From an uncultured Gammaproteobacteria bacterium (lineage in GTDB: Bacteria > Pseudomonadota > Gammaproteobacteria > Pseudomonadales > Pseudohongiellaceae), in NCBI GenBank assembly GCA_913061515.1, contig CAJXSF010000025.1, positions 1 to 42,932 on the forward strand: a stretch of 42,932 nucleotides of DNA. Direction: 5' to 3'. Shown here piece by piece: positions 11,383 to 21,034 of this stretch. The notes under the pieces are model-generated. The model was not told the DNA's origin, did no database searches, and was given only the letters and a program-made list of their open reading frames with translations. The translations under genes were made by a program, and so were the position numbers. Within the stretch, counting starts at the first letter, position 1; each line of letters opens with the position of its first letter.

Positions 11383-12552
11383 ATGAATTTACACGAATAT
11401 CAGGCCAAGCAACTTTTTGCCGAATACGGTCTTCCCGTATCGACAGGTTTCGCTGTTGATACGCCAGAAGAAGCCGCTGCCGCCGCCGATAAAATTGGTG
11501 GAGACAAGTGGGTTGTTAAGGCACAAGTTCACGCTGGTGGTCGCGGTAAGGCCGGTGGTGTAAAACTAGTTAGCTCTAAAGAAGAAATCAAAGCGTTTGC
11601 GCAGCATTGGCTAGGTAAGAACCTAGTGACGTATCAGACTGACGCCAATGGTCAGCCTGTCAGCAAGATTCTTGTTGAGACATGCACAGACATCGCTCAA
11701 GAACTATACCTAGGTGCAGTCGTTGACCGTGCATCCCGTCGCATCGTCTTCATGGCATCGACTGAAGGGGGTGTTGAGATTGAGAAAGTGGCCGAAGAGA
11801 CACCAGACAAAATTTTGCGTGCAATCATCGACCCTTTAGTCGGTGCACAGCCTTATCAGGCGCGTGAGCTTGCGTTCAAATTGGGTTTGAATGATGTACA
11901 AGTTAAACAGTTCACTAAGCTGTTTCTAGGTCTTGCTAAACTATTTGCCGATTTCGATCTAGCGCTTTTGGAAATCAACCCATTGGTGATCACTGAGCAA
12001 GGCAATCTGCATTGCTTGGACGGCAAAATCAACATCGATGGCAATGCCCTTTATCGCCAGCCTAAGCTGCAAGAAATGCATGACCCAAGCCAGGACGATG
12101 AGCGTGAAGCCCGTGCGGCTAAGTGGGAGCTAAACTACGTCGCACTCGATGGCAACATCGGTTGTATGGTCAACGGTGCAGGTTTGGCAATGGGCACGAT
12201 GGACATTGTGCAGTTACACGGTGGCAGCCCAGCAAACTTCCTAGACGTTGGCGGTGGCGCGACGAAAGAACGAGTGACCGAAGCATTCAAAATCATTTTG
12301 TCTGACGAAAACGTCAAAGCGGTTCTTATCAATATCTTTGGCGGCATCGTGCGTTGCGACATGATCGCTGAAGGGATCATCGGAGCCGTAGCAGAAGTGG
12401 GTGTAACCGTTCCTGTAGTGGTTCGATTGGAAGGCAATAACGCTGAACTAGGACGTAAAGTATTAGGTGATAGCGGTTTAAATATTATCGCTGCAAGCAG
12501 TCTGACTGACGCTGCAGAAAAAGTCGTAGCGGCTGCTGGAGGTGCTAAGTGA
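11383..12552 (+). CDS. sucC: Succinyl-CoA synthetase beta subunit
   Basis: With SucD it converts succinyl-CoA to succinate with substrate-level ATP or GTP formation. It has 389 residues. ATP-grasp fold with N-terminal [19 protein letters not shown], nucleotide-binding [18 protein letters not shown] and C-terminal [14 protein letters not shown]. The ribosome site is GAGGATGC before the ATG. It overlaps sucD by 4 nt (GTGA), so the two subunits are translationally coupled in the expected 1:1 ratio. Confidence 0.98.
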   Translation: MNLHEYQAKQLFAEYGLPVSTGFAVDTPEEAAAAADKIGGDKWVVKAQVHAGGRGKAGGVKLVSSKEEIKAFAQHWLGKNLVTYQTDANGQPVSKILVETCTDIAQELYLGAVVDRASRRIVFMASTEGGVEIEKVAEETPDKILRAIIDPLVGAQPYQARELAFKLGLNDVQVKQFTKLFLGLAKLFADFDLALLEINPLVITEQGNLHCLDGKINIDGNALYRQPKLQEMHDPSQDDEREARAAKWELNYVALDGNIGCMVNGAGLAMGTMDIVQLHGGSPANFLDVGGGATKERVTEAFKIILSDENVKAVLINIFGGIVRCDMIAEGIIGAVAEVGVTVPVVVRLEGNNAELGRKVLGDSGLNIIAASSLTDAAEKVVAAAGGAK

Positions 12553-13421
12553 GTATTCTTTTAAACAAAGACACCCGCGTAATTTGTCAGGGTTTTACCG
12601 GTTCGCAGGGAACATTCCATTCCGAGCAAGCGATCGAATACGGGACGAAAATGGTTGGTGGTGTCACTCCTGGTAAGGGTGGTCAAGTTCACCTAGGTTT
12701 GCCAGTGTTCAACACTGTAGCTGAAGCGGTTGCTGAAACTGGCGCTGAAGCATCTGTTATCTATGTACCAGCACCATTTTGTAAAGACTCAATACTGGAA
12801 GCGGCTAATGCCGGCATCAAGTTGATCGTCTGTATCACAGAAGGGATTCCAACGCTCGACATGTTGGACGTGAAAGTGAAGTGCGACGAGCTTGGCGTGC
12901 GTTTGATCGGCCCTAACTGCCCAGGTGTCATCACTCCTGGTGAGTCTAAGATCGGTATTATGCCTGGCAATATCCACAAGCCAGGCCGAGTCGGGATCGT
13001 TTCTCGCTCAGGCACACTGACTTATGAAGCCGTTAAGCAAACAACTGACCACGGTTTTGGTCAGTCTTCTTGCGTCGGTATTGGTGGTGACCCAATCCCA
13101 GGGTCTAACTTCATTGATATTCTTGCTCTTTTCGAGCAAGACCCGCAGACAGAAGCGATTGTAATGATCGGCGAGATCGGCGGGACAGCAGAAGAAGAGG
13201 CCGCTGCCTATATAAAGGCAAATGTCACTAAACCTGTGGTGTCTTATATTGCTGGTGTAACAGCGCCTGCTGGTAAGCGCATGGGGCACGCAGGTGCAAT
13301 TATCTCTGGCGGTAAAGGTACAGCAGATGAGAAATTTGCTGCCTTAGAAGACGCTGGCGTGAAGACTGTTAAGAGTCTTGCTGACATCGGCAATGCATTA
13401 AAAGAAATTACAGGCTGGTAG
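12549..13421 (+). CDS. sucD: Succinyl-CoA synthetase alpha subunit
   Basis: CoA-binding, phosphohistidine-bearing subunit. It has 290 residues. Rossmann CoA-binding segment [18 protein letters not shown] near the N-terminus, and the phosphorylated His247 in [11 protein letters not shown]. The start is GTG within the sucC stop overlap. It is the last gene of the TCA run. No hairpin with a T run is visible directly after it, so how the transcript ends is unclear. Confidence 0.98.
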   Translation: MSILLNKDTRVICQGFTGSQGTFHSEQAIEYGTKMVGGVTPGKGGQVHLGLPVFNTVAEAVAETGAEASVIYVPAPFCKDSILEAANAGIKLIVCITEGIPTLDMLDVKVKCDELGVRLIGPNCPGVITPGESKIGIMPGNIHKPGRVGIVSRSGTLTYEAVKQTTDHGFGQSSCVGIGGDPIPGSNFIDILALFEQDPQTEAIVMIGEIGGTAEEEAAAYIKANVTKPVVSYIAGVTAPAGKRMGHAGAIISGGKGTADEKFAALEDAGVKTVKSLADIGNALKEITGW

Positions 13422-13814
13422 GGAACTATAGCCATAATTTGAACTCTGGTTTTTATGTGCCATTTGTAGGAAAAATTGTACGGCAAGTGGTTCTAAAAAT
13501 CAGATAGGTTGTGATAGGCTTAACCCATAATTTGGCACGGATAGCCGGATTTACCGTAATAAAGGAAGATTTTATCGGCAGTAGTTACCGTTAAACTCAA
13601 ACCAACAAAATTTGGGTAGAAAGGTAACTATTTGCTGGTTGGTTCTAAAAAAGGAAAGTCTGCCAATTCTGCTTATGGAAAAGCACGTGGGGAGCTAAGG
13701 CAGAAAAAACAGGATTTGTTTCACTTTAACACAAGTTGTCGGGTGAGCTTTTTGGTGAAGTGTTCTTACCAGATTGTCCCACTTAGATAGTTCAATAAAA
13801 TAATAGGATGGCAC
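13422..13814. other. 393-bp gap between sucD and the TonB operon
   Basis: No open frame here looks genuine. The gap should contain the end of the suc transcript and the promoter of the DUF3450-TonB operon. I see a weak inverted repeat AACCAAC (13600-13606) with GTTGGTT (13638-13644). No Fur box or confident promoter can be picked out by eye. Confidence 0.5.
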
Positions 13815-14606
13815 ATGAATAACCGTCGATTATATTACAAGGTTCTAGCTCCTTTCGCTTCGTTGATTGTAGCTGGTGCGACACAAGCAGCTGAGGTTGA
13901 TACAAGCATCATAGATCAAGCCTTGAATATCATAGATCAGCAAAACCAGGCCGCTGTAGCTTCTCAAGAAACAATCACCAGATTGTCAAACTCGACTTCC
14001 ACGCTTTTCGAAGAGTTCAAAATCGAGAACGATAATTTGGAGGCCATGCTGGTGCTGAACGCCGGTTTGCGCAAACAGATTTCTATTCAGGAAGAACAGA
14101 TTGCTACTATTCAACAGTCAATCACAGACGTAGCAATCGTGACTCAAGAAATGCCATTCTTGATGAACAAAATGCTAAGCAGTGTTGAGCAGTTCATAGA
14201 GTTAGACATCCCTTTCCAAATGGAAGAGCGTCGTCGCCGCATGCAGTTCGCTCGTGACGCGATCGATAGCCCAGACGTTTCTATCGCTGAGAAATTTCGT
14301 CAAATCCTCGTGATTTACCAAAACGAAAATAACTACGGCCGCACTCACTCAACTTACCCAACGACTCTTGAGTTGAATGGTGTTGAGCGTGACGTTGACA
14401 TCTTGCGCGTTGGTCGCATTGCGATGTTGTACCAGACAAAAGATCGTACGATGACTGGTGCATGGGACAACGAAGCGCGTGCATGGGTTGAGCTAGACCC
14501 TGCCGAGTACCGCACAGCAGTTCAGCGCGCCATTAGCGTTTCAAGCGGTCTTGTATCGCCAGCTATCATGGATCTACCAATTGCAGCACCGGAGTCAGCA
14601 CAGTGA
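13815..14606 (+). CDS. DUF3450 periplasmic protein of a TonB2-type system
   Basis: It has 263 residues: a Sec signal peptide (about 1-25, ending ATQAAEV), a Gln/Glu-rich coiled-coil region (about 30-120) and a conserved C-terminal part with MEERRRRMQFARD and a VGRIAMLYQT segment typical of DUF3450. Genes of this family head the operons of Vibrio-type TonB2 systems, where the product is thought to assist the TtpC/ExbB complex in the periplasm; its biochemical role is not established. The ATG at 13815 has TAGGATGGCAC upstream. It overlaps the next gene by 4 nt (GTGA). Confidence 0.85.
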   Translation: MNNRRLYYKVLAPFASLIVAGATQAAEVDTSIIDQALNIIDQQNQAAVASQETITRLSNSTSTLFEEFKIENDNLEAMLVLNAGLRKQISIQEEQIATIQQSITDVAIVTQEMPFLMNKMLSSVEQFIELDIPFQMEERRRRMQFARDAIDSPDVSIAEKFRQILVIYQNENNYGRTHSTYPTTLELNGVERDVDILRVGRIAMLYQTKDRTMTGAWDNEARAWVELDPAEYRTAVQRAISVSSGLVSPAIMDLPIAAPESAQ

Positions 14607-15988
14607 AAAAAATAATCAAACTTGCAGGAATTTCAGCAACTAGCCTGTTTTTGGCAATTTCTTCACAGGCCTTTGCACAAGCTCCAGCTAGCTCTTTGGC
14701 TGAGCTACTAGAGAGCGTTGAACAAGACCGTGTTGCACAGTCGCAAGAGCACCGTGAGCGTGAACAGCGCTTCCAGCAGCAAGCGAACCAGCAACAACAG
14801 ATTCTTGACGAGACGAAAGCGCGTATTGAAGAAGAGAACGCATTGAACACTCAGTTGACTGAGACTTTCGATGCTAATCAGCTCACAATCGCTGAACGTC
14901 GTGAAGCATTGCGCGTGGCGCGTGCTGACCTTAACGAACTGCTAGGTACTATCCAGGGTGTTGCTGGTGACTTCCGTAGTATTTTCGAAAACTCATTGAT
15001 CAGTGCGCAGTACGATGGTCGTGAAGAGTTCCTAGATGACTTCATCGCGCGTGTTGCTTCTGATACAGAGCAAGTACGTATCGACGAGATCGAGCGTTTC
15101 TGGTTCTTCATGCAGCAAGAGCTTATTGAGTCTGGCAAAGTCGTTCAGTACACAGACATGGTTAGCTTGCCATCAGGTGAGCAAGAATCACGCACTGTAA
15201 CTCGTATTGGTTCATTTAACGCAGTCTCAAATGGCGACTACCTAAGCTACACAGGCGCGATTGGTCACTTGCAAGTGCTTCCACGCCAGCCAGCTGGTGA
15301 CGTTGTTAGCCGTGCTTCTGCACTCGAATCTGCGACTAGCGGCATGCACAAAGTGGGTATCGACCCAACTGGTGCGCTTGGTGGCAGCATGATGGCTAAC
15401 TTGATCAACTTCCCAACACCTGCTGAGCAAGTGCGTGATAACTCGGGCACAATCGGTTATCTCATCATTGCAGTTGGTTTGGTTGCGGTTCTTATCGGTT
15501 TGATCAGAACATTGATCCTCACTGTTGTTGCAGCGAAGGTGAATGCTCAGGTTAAAGCGGATAAAGCTAACAAGAACAACCCTCTGGGTCGTGTACTGCT
15601 AGTAGCTGAGTCTAATCCTAATGTTGACACTGAGACATTGGAGCTCAAGCTTGGTGAGGCAATCCTACAGGAAACACCTGCACTAGAGCGCTTCCTCACA
15701 TTGATCAAGATCATCTCTACAATCGCCCCGCTAATGGGTCTATTGGGTACGGTGACTGGTATGATCAACGTGTTCCAGCAGATCACAGTTTACGGTGCTG
15801 GTGACCCAACTATCATGGCTGGCGGTATTTCGATGGCTCTTATGACAACTGTACTTGGTATCGTCGCGGCAATCCCTGCGATCCTAATGCACAGCTGGGT
15901 TAAAGGTAAGTCAGACCGCATCATCCATATTATGGAAGAGCAGGCTACTGGTATCATCGCTAGAAAAGCCGAAGCAACAAACAAATAA
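14603..15988 (+). CDS. ttpC: TtpC-like large MotA/TolQ/ExbB proton-channel protein
   Basis: It has 461 residues: signal peptide (about 1-26, SSQAFAQAP), a long Gln/Glu/Arg-rich periplasmic coiled coil (about 30-110), a periplasmic domain, a transmembrane helix near 285-310 (IGYLIIAVGLVAVLIGLI), and a C-terminal ExbB-type domain with PLMGLLGTVTGMINVFQQI and a final helix. It is far larger than ordinary ExbB and fits TtpC, the extra component needed by Vibrio TonB2 systems. The start is GTG with GGAG 8 nt upstream. It is translationally coupled to the DUF3450 gene. The function is inferred from architecture and operon context. Confidence 0.87.
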   Translation: MKKIIKLAGISATSLFLAISSQAFAQAPASSLAELLESVEQDRVAQSQEHREREQRFQQQANQQQQILDETKARIEEENALNTQLTETFDANQLTIAERREALRVARADLNELLGTIQGVAGDFRSIFENSLISAQYDGREEFLDDFIARVASDTEQVRIDEIERFWFFMQQELIESGKVVQYTDMVSLPSGEQESRTVTRIGSFNAVSNGDYLSYTGAIGHLQVLPRQPAGDVVSRASALESATSGMHKVGIDPTGALGGSMMANLINFPTPAEQVRDNSGTIGYLIIAVGLVAVLIGLIRTLILTVVAAKVNAQVKADKANKNNPLGRVLLVAESNPNVDTETLELKLGEAILQETPALERFLTLIKIISTIAPLMGLLGTVTGMINVFQQITVYGAGDPTIMAGGISMALMTTVLGIVAAIPAILMHSWVKGKSDRIIHIMEEQATGIIARKAEATNK

Positions 15989-16012
15989 GCAACTAGGACG
16001 AGGAAACGCATA

Positions 16013-16543
16013 ATGTATTTCGCTCTGATGGATGCTTCCGATGCCGTTTTTGGTTTCATGGAGAAAGGAGGCGATGTTCTTTGGATCATCGCCATCCTGC
16101 TCCTCGTGAAATTCTCAATGGTGTTTGAAAGAGTTTGGTATCTGTATTCAACTCATAGCAAGCGTGTCAAAAACACGCTTGCCCTGTGGAATGCGCGAAC
16201 TGACAAAAATTCGTGGAGAGCACGACAAATCCGTATGGCAATGATCTCTGAGATCTCGCTGGATTTGCGCGGCTCCATGCCATTAATTGAATCTCTCGTA
16301 GTTATTTGTCCATTACTTGGTCTTTTAGGAACGGTAACGGGCATGATCGAGGTCTTCTTTGTTATGGCTCTAACAGGCGGTGGCGATGCGAAGTCAATGG
16401 CGGGTGGGGTTTCTAAAGCCACTATCCCAACCATGGCGGGCATGGTCGGTGCACTGTCAGGAATTTTTGCGACCAACTGGCTCAAGCACAAAATGGATCG
16501 TGAGTTAGAACTTTTAGAAGATAATTTGGCGCTAAATAACTAA
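16013..16543 (+). CDS. exbB: ExbB-family proton channel subunit
   Basis: It has 176 residues, a short ExbB with three hydrophobic helices (about 20-40, 100-125, 140-165) and the family motif LLGLLGTVTGMIEVF. With ExbD it uses the proton gradient to energise TonB. GAGGAAACGCATA precedes the ATG. It is the third gene of the operon, 24 bp after ttpC and 17 bp before exbD; it corresponds to ExbB2 in Vibrio nomenclature. Confidence 0.92.
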   Translation: MYFALMDASDAVFGFMEKGGDVLWIIAILLLVKFSMVFERVWYLYSTHSKRVKNTLALWNARTDKNSWRARQIRMAMISEISLDLRGSMPLIESLVVICPLLGLLGTVTGMIEVFFVMALTGGGDAKSMAGGVSKATIPTMAGMVGALSGIFATNWLKHKMDRELELLEDNLALNN

Positions 16544-16560
16544 GCTAAGAAGGCATAACA

Positions 16561-16968
16561 ATGAAAAGCGGTTTAATGAAGAAAAGAGATGACGAGGGCC
16601 CAGGGGAGATTGACCTTACCCCTATGCTAGACGTTGTTTTCATCTTGCTTATCTTCTTCATCGTGACCTCAGTGTTCGTCACCGAGGCAGGTATTGAAGT
16701 TACTAAGCCTGAAGCTTCGACTGCAGAGCCTAAGTCTAAAGATCTCATCCTTATCGCTGTTACCGCGGACGGTGAGATCTGGATTGACGGCGAAGCTGTT
16801 GACCCAAGGTTTATTCGTGCTAGATTTGAATTACGTTTAGCCGAATCACCCAATTCGTCTGTAGTAATACAGGGCGACCAAGCAGCACAGAACGAACACG
16901 TAATGGCTATATTACGTGCCGCTCGCGATGCTGAAATTGCAAGCGTATCGATATCAACGGAGGCGTAA
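16561..16968 (+). CDS. exbD: ExbD-family biopolymer transport protein
   Basis: It has 135 residues: a short cytosolic N-terminus, one transmembrane helix with the proton-conducting Asp24 in LTPMLDVVFILLIFF, and a periplasmic domain (about 50-135). It partners with ExbB to drive TonB. AGAAGGCATAAC upstream of the ATG serves as ribosome site. One base separates its TAA from the tonB ATG, so translation is likely coupled. Confidence 0.93.
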   Translation: MKSGLMKKRDDEGPGEIDLTPMLDVVFILLIFFIVTSVFVTEAGIEVTKPEASTAEPKSKDLILIAVTADGEIWIDGEAVDPRFIRARFELRLAESPNSSVVIQGDQAAQNEHVMAILRAARDAEIASVSISTEA

Positions 16969-16969
16969 T

Positions 16970-17584
16970 ATGATCGCTATAAGATGGTTAGTTTCAGTGG
17001 CTCTCGCCTTGACTATCACACTTGTATTGTTCTATTTGATGCAAATGTTGATCGCAACAGGTTCAACTTTGGAACAACGTGTGAATGTTGTAAAAATTGT
17101 TGATGCGACAATGCCTGAGATCGAAATGGAAGTGGTGCGTGAAGTAGAGAAGCCCGAGCCAATCGAGCAACTCGACACTCCGCCACCAGATGTACCTGAT
17201 CGTCAGCTAAACATGGACAACGGTCCTAGTTTGCAGATCGAGCGTGCGGCTGTAAATCTTGATACAGGTCTTGATATTGGTGGTGCTAGCATTTCAATCA
17301 CCGATGGTGAAATGTTGCCACTCGTGAACGTAACTCCTCAATACCCTACACGTGCGGCTTCACGCGGCATTCAAGGGTGGTGTCAGGTTTCATTCACAGT
17401 AACAGAGACTGGCGGCGTTCGTGATGTTGTTGTGGTAGATGCAGAACCACGTGGCATTTTCGACTCTTCGTCAATCCGCGCTGCAGAGAAATTCAAGTTC
17501 CAACCTAAAGTAGTCGATGGGGAAGGGGTAGCGGTACCTAACGTTCAGTACGTTTTCCGTTATCAACTGGAAGGTGAGCAGTAA
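16970..17584 (+). CDS. tonB: TonB2-type energy transducer
   Basis: It has 204 residues: one N-terminal transmembrane helix (about 5-28), a short acidic/Pro linker (EKPEPIEQLDTPPPDVPDR) in place of the long Pro-Lys repeats of E. coli TonB, and a C-terminal TonB domain (about 118-204, QYPTRAASRGIQGWCQVSF). The ATG at 16970 has GGAGG with a 6-nt spacer; an upstream in-frame extension inside exbD lacks one. It contacts TonB boxes of outer-membrane receptors. No receptor gene is nearby, so the substrate cannot be told. Its stop overlaps the next ATG (TAATG). Confidence 0.92.
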   Translation: MIAIRWLVSVALALTITLVLFYLMQMLIATGSTLEQRVNVVKIVDATMPEIEMEVVREVEKPEPIEQLDTPPPDVPDRQLNMDNGPSLQIERAAVNLDTGLDIGGASISITDGEMLPLVNVTPQYPTRAASRGIQGWCQVSFTVTETGGVRDVVVVDAEPRGIFDSSSIRAAEKFKFQPKVVDGEGVAVPNVQYVFRYQLEGEQ

Positions 17585-18945
17585 TGATTAGCCTATTCAA
17601 AACCAAGCGACTTACTCGCGATATCGTATCAACACTCGCCATGGCGGGAGTGTTGGTAGCGGGTGCTGCCTATTCAACTGCGTCTTTCGCAGCTGAAGAA
17701 GACGACGGTCCTCGTCAGCCTCCAGCCACGCGTTCTTCTGATGTATTAACAGAGCGCGTGTTCAAGGCAATTTCTGAAATTCAGGAGCTTATGAGCCCTG
17801 AAGACGAGAACGACGAGCCTGACTACGCACGTGCTAAGGAAGAACTAGATGCGTTGAATGAGCGTTATGACCGCTTGAATGATTTCGAGAAGTCTACGCT
17901 ACTCAACTTCTATACAAACTACTACCTAAGCACTGACCAGATTGATATGGCATTGCAAACCTTCGAGCGTATTTTGCAGATCGAAGAGCTGCGTGTTGAA
18001 TCTCGTCTACGTGCCTTGATGGCACTTGGTCAGTTGTACATGGGTGAAGAGCGCTACACAGACGCAATCGAATCATTCAATCGTTGGAGAGAACTCTCTG
18101 AAGAAGAGAATGAAAACGTGTTTCTGGGGCTTGCTAACTCCCATTACAACCTTGCTCAGTACAACGAAGCGATTCCATTTTTGTTAGATCACATGGAATT
18201 AGCGCAAGCAAATGGCAAAACATTGGCTAAGAATATTTACGGCCTGTTGAACCTGATGTACATCGAGCTTGAAGACTATGTCAATGCTGAGCGTATTACT
18301 AAGCAAATGGCAACGTTGTTTGACGAGCCTAGTGACTGGCGCAATCTGTCAGCGATCTATGGTTATCTAGATGACGACAAGAAGCGTATTGAAACTCTCT
18401 CTGTAACGTTCGCCAAAGGTTATATGGAGAACGAGTCAGAGTTCCTGAACCTCGCACAGTCTTTGGCTGGTGCTGATGCCCCTTATCAGGGTGCGAAAGT
18501 GCTAGAAGCGGGCTTGCAGCAAGGGATCGTTGAAGAAGACGAAGAGAATATGATGCGTCTTGTGCAGATGTATATGCTAGCCAATGAGTATGAAATGGCT
18601 CTAGAGCCTGCCATTAAAGCCGCTGAAATGGCTGAAAACGGTGACTCATATGACCAGCTAGGTTATATCTACTATATGTTGCATGACTATAGAAATGCAG
18701 CAGACTCTATCGCGAAAGCACTTGAGCGTGGTGGCTTGGAAAACCCAGGCGATGCGCAATTGTTCCTAGCACGAGCTCTAGTAGAGCTAGATGAGTTCGA
18801 TGAAGCAGCAGTAGCTGCTCGACGTGCGCAGGATTTAGGTGAGAATTCCGCTCGCTCATTCCTGAACTACATCGAGAACAGCAAAGCGCGATTCGAAAAC
18901 CTCAAGCAACGTAAAGAAGACGCGATCGAATTCTATCGTTCGTAA
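17584..18945 (+). CDS. Tetratricopeptide-repeat protein of the TonB2 operon
   Basis: It has 453 residues: a predicted signal peptide (to about residue 37, STASFAAEE) and then a series of TPR-like helical pairs from about residue 65 to the end (for example ALMALGQLYMGEERYTDAIE and QLGYIYYMLHDYRNAADSIA). TPR proteins regularly end DUF3450-TtpC-ExbBD-TonB operons, where they are required for or modulate uptake; a periplasmic scaffold is likely. It overlaps tonB by 1 nt and is followed by a strong terminator at 18982, marking the operon end. Confidence 0.85.
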   Translation: MISLFKTKRLTRDIVSTLAMAGVLVAGAAYSTASFAAEEDDGPRQPPATRSSDVLTERVFKAISEIQELMSPEDENDEPDYARAKEELDALNERYDRLNDFEKSTLLNFYTNYYLSTDQIDMALQTFERILQIEELRVESRLRALMALGQLYMGEERYTDAIESFNRWRELSEEENENVFLGLANSHYNLAQYNEAIPFLLDHMELAQANGKTLAKNIYGLLNLMYIELEDYVNAERITKQMATLFDEPSDWRNLSAIYGYLDDDKKRIETLSVTFAKGYMENESEFLNLAQSLAGADAPYQGAKVLEAGLQQGIVEEDEENMMRLVQMYMLANEYEMALEPAIKAAEMAENGDSYDQLGYIYYMLHDYRNAADSIAKALERGGLENPGDAQLFLARALVELDEFDEAAVAARRAQDLGENSARSFLNYIENSKARFENLKQRKEDAIEFYRS

Positions 18946-18981
18946 ATTCTACGCTTGAAATTTGGGGTTCCGACCCCATCT

Positions 18982-19018
18982 AAAGCCCGGTTACTTTAAA
19001 AGTAGCCGGGCTTTTTTA
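18982..19018 (+). terminator. Intrinsic terminator of the TonB operon
   Basis: A 14-bp stem AAAGCCCGGTTACT with AGTAGCCGGGCTTT (18982-18995 and 19001-19014, one G-U), a 5-nt loop and a run CTTTTTTATT. This is a classical rho-independent terminator. It lies 36 bp after the TPR gene stop and before the htpG ribosome site, so htpG has its own transcript. Confidence 0.93.
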
Positions 19019-19045
19019 TTACCAAGAATTCTAGGGACTTTGCTG

Positions 19046-20962
19046 ATGACTGCAGAAAACAAAAGAGAAACAAGAGGCTTTGAAACCGAAGCCAAACAAC
19101 TTCTACATTTAATGATTCACTCGCTATATAGCAACAAAGAAGTGTTTCTACGTGAACTCATCTCTAATGCCTCTGATGCGGCTGATAAATTGCGCTTTGA
19201 AGCGCTCTCTAAGCCAGAAATCTACGAAGATGACTCTGAGCTTAAAGTGCAAGTCGATTTCGACTCAGAAGCAGGTACAGTGACTATATCTGACAATGGT
19301 ATTGGCATGAGCCGAGACGATGTGATTAGCAATCTTGGAACAATCGCTAAATCTGGCACTGCACAATTTTTAGAGAACCTTTCTGGTGACCAAAAGAAAG
19401 ATTCTCAGTTAATCGGTCAGTTTGGGGTAGGGTTCTACTCTGCCTTCATCGTGGCCTCAGAAGTAGAAGTGCTGACGCGTCGTGCCGGTAGCCCCATATC
19501 AGAAGGTGTGCGTTGGGTGTCCAGTGGCGAGGCTGACTACTCAATCGAGACCGTTGAGAAGCAAACTCGCGGCACGTCTATCACCTTGAAATTGCGTACT
19601 GATGAAAAAGACTTTGCCGAGTACTATCGCCTCAGCAACATCGTTAAAAAATACGCTGATCATATTTCAATCCCTGTATTGATGGCCAAGCAGTCCTTCG
19701 ACGAAGACAAGGACAAAGAAGACGATAAAGAAAAAGCGGTTGAATACGAGGCAGTGAACGCAGCCAAAGCATTGTGGACACGCCCACGCAATGAGCTTAA
19801 AGATGAAGAGTACGTTGAGTTTTACAAGCACGTATCACACGATTTTCAAGAGCCATTAAGCTGGAGCCACAATAAGGTAGAGGGCAAGCTTGAGTATACG
19901 AGCCTGTTATTTGTCCCTGCCAAAGCCCCATTCGACATGTGGAACCGTGACGGCGCTCGTGGTTTGAAATTATACGTACAACGTGTATTCATCATGGACG
20001 AAGCCGAGCAGTTTTTGCCGCTATATCTACGCTTTATTAAAGGGGTTGTCGATTCAAACGATATCTCTTTGAACGTTTCGCGTGAGATTCTGCAGAAAGA
20101 CCCTGTGGTCGACTCTATGCGTAGCGCTTTGACCAAGAAAGCACTCGATATGCTTTCTAAGATGAAGAAAAACGAGCCTGAGAAATACGCCAAGTTTTGG
20201 GCTGAGTTCGGGCAAGTCTTGAAAGAAGGCCCAGGCGAGGATTTCGCAAACAAAGAAAAAGCAGCAGACCTTTTGCTTTTCGCTAGCACCCATAACTCTA
20301 GCTCAGTGCAAGACCAAGGCCTTAGCGATTACGTGTCACGCATGAAGCCAGAGCAAGACAAGATCTATTACGTAGTAGCAGACACAGCGAACGCAGCACG
20401 TAACAGCCCACACTTGGAAATTTTCAAGAAGAAAGGCATCGAAGTCTTGTTAATGTCTGACCGCATTGATGAGTGGCTAATGGGCCATCTCACTGAGTTT
20501 GACGGTAAGAAATTTCAAGATATTGCCCGTGGTTCACTAGATCTAGGCAAGCTTGAAGACGAAACAGAAAAAGAAGAGCAGACTAAAACTGAGAAGAAGT
20601 TTGAAGCGTTGACTACTCGTATTAAAGAGCAGCTAAGCACTTCAGTGAAAGACGTGCGCGTAACCCATCGATTGACTGACTCACCTGCGTGTATCGTTGT
20701 AGATGACGATGATATGGGAGAGCAAATGCGTCGTATCATGGAAGCAGCAGGGCAGGCAGTACCGGAGACTAAGCCTATCTTCGAACTCAACCCCGAGCAC
20801 CCATTGATTATGAAACTCGACCAAGAGCAAGACGAAGAGCGATTTGCTGACCTTGTTTCATTGGTCTTTGATCAGGCGAGTCTGGCAGAAGGGCGTCAGC
20901 TTGAAGATCCCGGTCAGTTCACACGTCGCCTTAACAAATTATTGTTAGAGCTATGTGATTAA
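19046..20962 (+). CDS. htpG: Chaperone protein HtpG (Hsp90)
   Basis: ATP-dependent Hsp90-family chaperone in the cytosol. It has 638 residues. N-terminal GHKL ATPase: [21 protein letters not shown] and [11 protein letters not shown] motifs; middle domain with a conserved Arg in SREILQ; C-terminal dimerisation domain. I chose ATG 19046 ([19 protein letters not shown]), which has AGGGACTT upstream and aligns with E. coli HtpG. The longer frame from 18962 would translate through the terminator at 18982-19018 and is rejected. A terminator follows at 20998. No sigma32 promoter is recognisable by eye in the short leader. Confidence 0.97.
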   Translation: MTAENKRETRGFETEAKQLLHLMIHSLYSNKEVFLRELISNASDAADKLRFEALSKPEIYEDDSELKVQVDFDSEAGTVTISDNGIGMSRDDVISNLGTIAKSGTAQFLENLSGDQKKDSQLIGQFGVGFYSAFIVASEVEVLTRRAGSPISEGVRWVSSGEADYSIETVEKQTRGTSITLKLRTDEKDFAEYYRLSNIVKKYADHISIPVLMAKQSFDEDKDKEDDKEKAVEYEAVNAAKALWTRPRNELKDEEYVEFYKHVSHDFQEPLSWSHNKVEGKLEYTSLLFVPAKAPFDMWNRDGARGLKLYVQRVFIMDEAEQFLPLYLRFIKGVVDSNDISLNVSREILQKDPVVDSMRSALTKKALDMLSKMKKNEPEKYAKFWAEFGQVLKEGPGEDFANKEKAADLLLFASTHNSSSVQDQGLSDYVSRMKPEQDKIYYVVADTANAARNSPHLEIFKKKGIEVLLMSDRIDEWLMGHLTEFDGKKFQDIARGSLDLGKLEDETEKEEQTKTEKKFEALTTRIKEQLSTSVKDVRVTHRLTDSPACIVVDDDDMGEQMRRIMEAAGQAVPETKPIFELNPEHPLIMKLDQEQDEERFADLVSLVFDQASLAEGRQLEDPGQFTRRLNKLLLELCD

Positions 20963-20994
20963 AATGGCCGTGTAAAACACACAATGGCAAATTA

Positions 20995-21034
20995 AAAGCC
21001 CGCTAAACTATAAATGTTTAGCGGGCTTTTTTTT
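20995..21034. terminator. Bidirectional terminator between htpG and argS
   Basis: Perfect 11-bp stem GCCCGCTAAAC with GTTTAGCGGGC (20998-21008 and 21016-21026), extended by A-U pairs, with eight T on the right and AAAA on the left. It serves htpG on the plus strand, and on the minus strand it forms the end of argS, whose stop codon (21033-21035) lies in its flank. Confidence 0.92.

Noticed and set aside
18962..19045. Longer N-terminus for HtpG
   Set aside because: It would be translated through a strong intrinsic terminator hairpin, and the added residues do not resemble HtpG; ATG 19046 has a ribosome site and the conserved start.
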